Shown here: in pieces, positions 14,217 to 18,424 of the stretch | Position numbering within the stretch: position 1 is the stretch's first letter | Layout: each line of letters starts with the position of its first letter | Assembly (NCBI RefSeq): GCF_025362455.1 | Contig: NZ_JANYGJ010000121.1 | Span: 1-18,424 of the forward strand | From: Deinococcus sp. | Lineage (GTDB): Bacteria > Deinococcota > Deinococci > Deinococcales > Deinococcaceae | Direction: 5' to 3' | DNA length: 18,424 bases | The notes under the pieces: generated by a model | What the model saw: only the letters and a program-made list of their open reading frames with translations | Databases searched by the model: none | Told to the model about the DNA's origin: nothing | Program-made: the position numbers and the translations under genes

Positions 14217-15281
14217 ATGACCACCGTACTTCCGGACAATCTCAACACCGACTTCCTGCTCAACTTGCTGCGCGAGGCCGGTCCCAGCGGCTATGAAGCC
14301 CGCCCGGCCCGCGTCTGGCTGGAGGAGGCGAGCACCTTCGCGCGCACCCGCAGCGACCACTACGGCAACGTCTACGCCGAGGTCGGCCCCGCAGAGGCAG
14401 CGCCGATTGTCCTGATGGGCCACCTCGACGAGATCGGGCTGATGGTCTCGCACATCGACGAGAACGGATTCCTGGCGGTGCTGAACATCGGCGGCTGGGA
14501 CCCGCAGGTGCTGGTCGGCCAGCGCATCCGGCTGCTGGGGCCGGGCGGCGACGTGCTGGGCGTGATTGGCAAGAAGGCCATTCACGTTATGGAGGCCGAG
14601 GAGCGCACCAAGGCCAGCAAACTGGAAGAGCTGTGGATCGACACCGGCCTGAGCGCTCAGGCCGCGAAGGAGCAGGTGCCGGTGGGCACGGTGGGCGTCA
14701 TCGAGCAGATGCCGGTGCTGCTGGGCGACAAGCTGGTGAGCCGGGCGCTGGACAACCGGGTGGGCGCCTTCATCGTGCTCGAAGCCCTCAAGCGGGTGCA
14801 GGGCAGCGGGCGGCGCATCATCGCCATCGGCACGGCCCAGGAGGAGATCGGGCTGCTGGGCGCCCAGGTCAGCGGCTACGGGACAGACCCGCTGGCGGGC
14901 ATCGCCGTGGACGTGACCCACGAAACGTTGCAGCCGGGCGTCAGCGAGAAGAAATACGGCGTCTCGCCGTTCGGGTCGGGCGCCAGCCTCAGCGTGGGCG
15001 CTTTGTTCAACCCCAAGGTCACGGGCGGGCTTCAGGCGGCGGGCAGGGCGGCGAACGTGCCGTTCACGGTCTCGGCCACCCCGCGCTACTCCGGCACCGA
15101 CGGTGACGCGCTGGCGCTGAGCCGGGCAGGTGTACCCACCGGAGTCGTCAGCGTCCCCAACCGCTACATGCACAGCCCCTCCGAGATGGTGCAGCTCAGC
15201 GACGTACAGGCGTGTATCGACATCATCGCGGCCTGGATTCTGGGCTTGCCCGAAGGCGAGCTGGACTTTTCGCGGCACTGA
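14217..15281 (+). CDS. M42-family metallo-aminopeptidase
   Basis: A dinuclear-metal aminopeptidase of the TET/M42 family, which degrades peptides in large cytoplasmic assemblies. The 354-residue product has all expected ligands: His69 in GHLDEIG, bridging Asp179 in DNRVGAF, catalytic Glu209 and ligand Glu210 in QEEIG, Asp232 in AVDVTHE and His319 in NRYMHSP. Length is typical. Older annotations of this family say cellulase or endoglucanase, which the motifs do not support. The start is leaderless ATG 14217; an upstream in-frame ATG at 14163 lies in the divergent promoter. Confidence 0.92.
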   Translation: MTTVLPDNLNTDFLLNLLREAGPSGYEARPARVWLEEASTFARTRSDHYGNVYAEVGPAEAAPIVLMGHLDEIGLMVSHIDENGFLAVLNIGGWDPQVLVGQRIRLLGPGGDVLGVIGKKAIHVMEAEERTKASKLEELWIDTGLSAQAAKEQVPVGTVGVIEQMPVLLGDKLVSRALDNRVGAFIVLEALKRVQGSGRRIIAIGTAQEEIGLLGAQVSGYGTDPLAGIAVDVTHETLQPGVSEKKYGVSPFGSGASLSVGALFNPKVTGGLQAAGRAANVPFTVSATPRYSGTDGDALALSRAGVPTGVVSVPNRYMHSPSEMVQLSDVQACIDIIAAWILGLPEGELDFSRH

Positions 15282-15297
15282 GCGAGCGGCGGATCAC

Positions 15298-15337
15298 TGA
15301 ACGGCGGGCAGCACCATGACGGTATGCCCGCCGTTCA
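15298..15337. promoter_or_regulatory. 13-bp perfect inverted repeat over the DUF3291 gene start
   Basis: TGAACGGCGGGCA (15298-15310) and TGCCCGCCGTTCA (15325-15337) are exact inverted copies separated by 14 bases. The right arm includes part of the start codon (15324-15326), and the candidate -10 box CACCAT (15312-15317) lies in the loop. No T-run follows, so it is unlikely to be only a terminator for the peptidase gene 17 bases upstream. Confidence 0.75.
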
Positions 15338-15782
15338 TCTGGCCCAGGTCAACATCGCCCGCCTGCGTGCGCCACTCGGCAGCCCTCTGCTGGCCGACTT
15401 CGTGGCCGGGCTGGAGCCGATCAACGCGCTGGCCGAAAGCTCGCCCGGTTTCGTCTGGAGACTGAAAGACGAGGCCGGGGACGCCACGCAGATTCCCTAT
15501 TCGGACGACCCCGCCATCATCGTAAACCTGAGCGTCTGGCAAAGCGTGGAGGCCCTGCGCGAGTTCACCTACCGGACCCGCCACACCGACTTCCTGAAAC
15601 GCCGCCGCGAATGGTTCACGCGGCTGGACTTCGCGGTGGCGCTGTGGTGGGTGCCAGCGGGCGAATTCCCGACCCCGGCCCAGGCGCGGGCCAGACTGGA
15701 ACTGCTGGAGGCGCGGGGGCCGTGCGCGAAGGTGTTCACCTTCGGGCAGGTGTTCGGGGCACCGGAGATTTCGGGGCAATAA
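15324..15782 (+). CDS. DUF3291-domain protein
   Basis: The 152-residue product matches the DUF3291 family, small ferredoxin-like alpha/beta proteins related to antibiotic-biosynthesis-monooxygenase folds. The signature parts are HLAQVNIARLRAPL at the N-terminus, ESSPGFVWRLKDEAGDA, LSVWQSVEALREFTYRTRHTDFLKRRREWF and the Trp-Trp segment VALWWVPAGEFPTPAQARARL. There is no signal peptide; the function is unknown. The start ATG 15324 is 6 bases after CACCAT, a poor -10, and sits inside a 13-bp inverted repeat. The TAA stop (15780-15782) runs into a poly-A tract that is the U-tract of a leftward terminator. Confidence 0.85.
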   Translation: MPAVHLAQVNIARLRAPLGSPLLADFVAGLEPINALAESSPGFVWRLKDEAGDATQIPYSDDPAIIVNLSVWQSVEALREFTYRTRHTDFLKRRREWFTRLDFAVALWWVPAGEFPTPAQARARLELLEARGPCAKVFTFGQVFGAPEISGQ

Positions 15783-15804
15783 AAAAACCACCCTCTTCGG
15801 CGGT
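15781..15804 (-). terminator. Leftward terminator beside the DUF3291 stop codon
   Basis: On the minus strand ACCGCC (15803-15798) pairs with GGTGGT (one G-T) around GAAGAG and is followed by at least six T. On the plus strand no T-run follows. No leftward gene lies upstream of it, only the promoter at 15814-15842. Confidence 0.6.
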
Positions 15805-15813
15805 GATTCCAAG

Positions 15814-15842
15814 AATATAGCTCGGTATTCTCCGCAAGTCAA
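15814..15842 (-). promoter_or_regulatory. Strong antisense sigma70 promoter aimed at a terminator
   Basis: On the minus strand TTGACT (15842-15837), a 17-base spacer and TATATT (15819-15814) are near consensus. Predicted transcription starts at about 15807, only a few bases before the terminator stem at 15803. The product would be about 25 bases, unless polymerase reads through into the DUF3291 gene antisense. Confidence 0.55.
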
Positions 15843-15969
15843 ATTTATGCAGCCGATGCTGAACTGTCCGCTCTCGCAAGGGCCGTTCACACCCGGCTGA
15901 TGGTGCCTATCACAGCGGCTGGTAGACTCGAACTTGACAGCCTTACCTGGCCCGACTGTGCCTCCCCGG

Positions 15970-15998
15970 TGGACAAACGAAGGCACACAGCCTAAACT
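15970..15998 (+). promoter_or_regulatory. Promoter of the FadN-type gene with a palindrome over -10
   Basis: TGGACA (15970-15975), a 17-base spacer and TAAACT (15993-15998) precede a leader of about 50 bases. CTAAA-C-TTTAG (15992-16002) is a perfect 11-base palindrome over the -10 box and could be an operator. The 273-base gap upstream (15783-16055) otherwise holds the antisense promoter-terminator pair and no gene. Confidence 0.5.
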
Positions 15999-16043
15999 TT
16001 AGACCAAGTATAAAAATTGCCCGCCCGTCTGTTTTCGTTCCCC

Positions 16044-16050
16044 AGGAGGT
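16044..16050 (+). promoter_or_regulatory. Canonical Shine-Dalgarno deciding the FadN-type start
   Basis: AGGAGGT (16044-16050) lies five bases before GTG 16056. It is the only perfect Shine-Dalgarno in front of a gene in this window and fixes the GTG as the start. Confidence 0.85.
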
Positions 16051-16055
16051 ACGTC

Positions 16056-18424
<2,369 letters not shown>

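Noticed and set aside
14165..14263. N-terminal extension of apaG to 14263
   Set aside because: It would place the start inside the divergent peptidase gene and behind its promoter; MSETAAPG at 14164 has a -10 box at the right distance.
15915..15950. tRNA-like segment on the minus strand (GTTCGAGTCTACCA)
   Set aside because: It resembles a tRNA T-loop and 3' end, but the T-stem does not pair and no acceptor or anticodon arm is found upstream.
15934..15962. TTGACA at 15934-15939 as the fad promoter
   Set aside because: At 16-18 bases downstream there is no acceptable -10 box (TGTGCC or similar); the TGGACA/TAAACT pair is better.

Overview
The window is GC-rich, densely coded bacterial chromosome, most likely from a Deinococcus species. 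The gene content supports this (trigger factor, PurE/PurK, FolC, RuvX, GlgA, TrmJ-type methyltransferase, a DesK/NarX-type kinase, ApaG, an M42 peptidase and a FadN-type beta-oxidation enzyme). So does a start-site signature typical of that genus: most genes have a -10 box (TANNNT) 5-7 bases before the start codon and no ribosome binding site, i.e. leaderless mRNAs. The genus is inferred; no rRNA gene is present to prove it. Nothing looks like a prophage, transposon, CRISPR array or defence island. This is core chromosome, and the interest lies in gene starts, repeats and a few regulatory sites.

Layout. Positions 1-550: two strong divergent sigma70 promoters. One fires left into a structured, unidentified transcript cut by the window edge; the other fires right into tRNA-His(GTG) and tRNA-Leu(TAG), which end at a terminator. 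624-2132: trigger factor with a long repetitive C-terminal tail. 2265-3911: GH20 beta-N-acetylhexosaminidase with an 18-bp tandem repeat inside the gene. Its 3' end overlaps the convergent purEK operon (5603-3901, minus) by 11 bp. 5604-6437: a repeat-littered stretch holding a degenerate diguanylate cyclase that has lost GGDEF. 6468-7717: an 8-codon leader ORF overlapping folC. 7939-8394: ruvX, convergent with tRNA-Val(GAC) and tRNA-Cys(GCA), which share one strong promoter on the minus strand. 8736-10103: glgA. 10268-11092: TrmJ-like RNA methyltransferase. 11204-12958: orphan histidine kinase. 13042-13575: secreted YbjN-domain protein. 13576-13759: repeat-rich spacer. 14164-13760 (minus) apaG and 14217-15281 M42 aminopeptidase start back to back. 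15324-15782: DUF3291 protein whose start codon lies in a 13-bp inverted repeat. 15783-16055: regulatory region with an antisense promoter-terminator pair and the fad promoter. 16056 to the end: FadN-type fused 3-hydroxyacyl-CoA dehydrogenase/enoyl-CoA hydratase, cut by the window edge.

The genes mostly form single-gene transcription units. The clear operons are tRNA-His/tRNA-Leu, tRNA-Cys/tRNA-Val and purE-purK (ATGA overlap). Two repeat phenomena cut across the region. In-frame 15- and 18-bp tandem duplications occur in protein tails and loops (tig, GH20, folC, ruvX, trmJ, the cyclase relic). A GTGGCTT-type intergenic repeat family recurs, and one copy appears to encode the N-terminal extension of PurK. 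I found no clearly new multi-gene system. The best leads are the leaderless leader-ORF at folC, the palindrome over the DUF3291 start, and the promoter that fires straight into a terminator at about 15,800.
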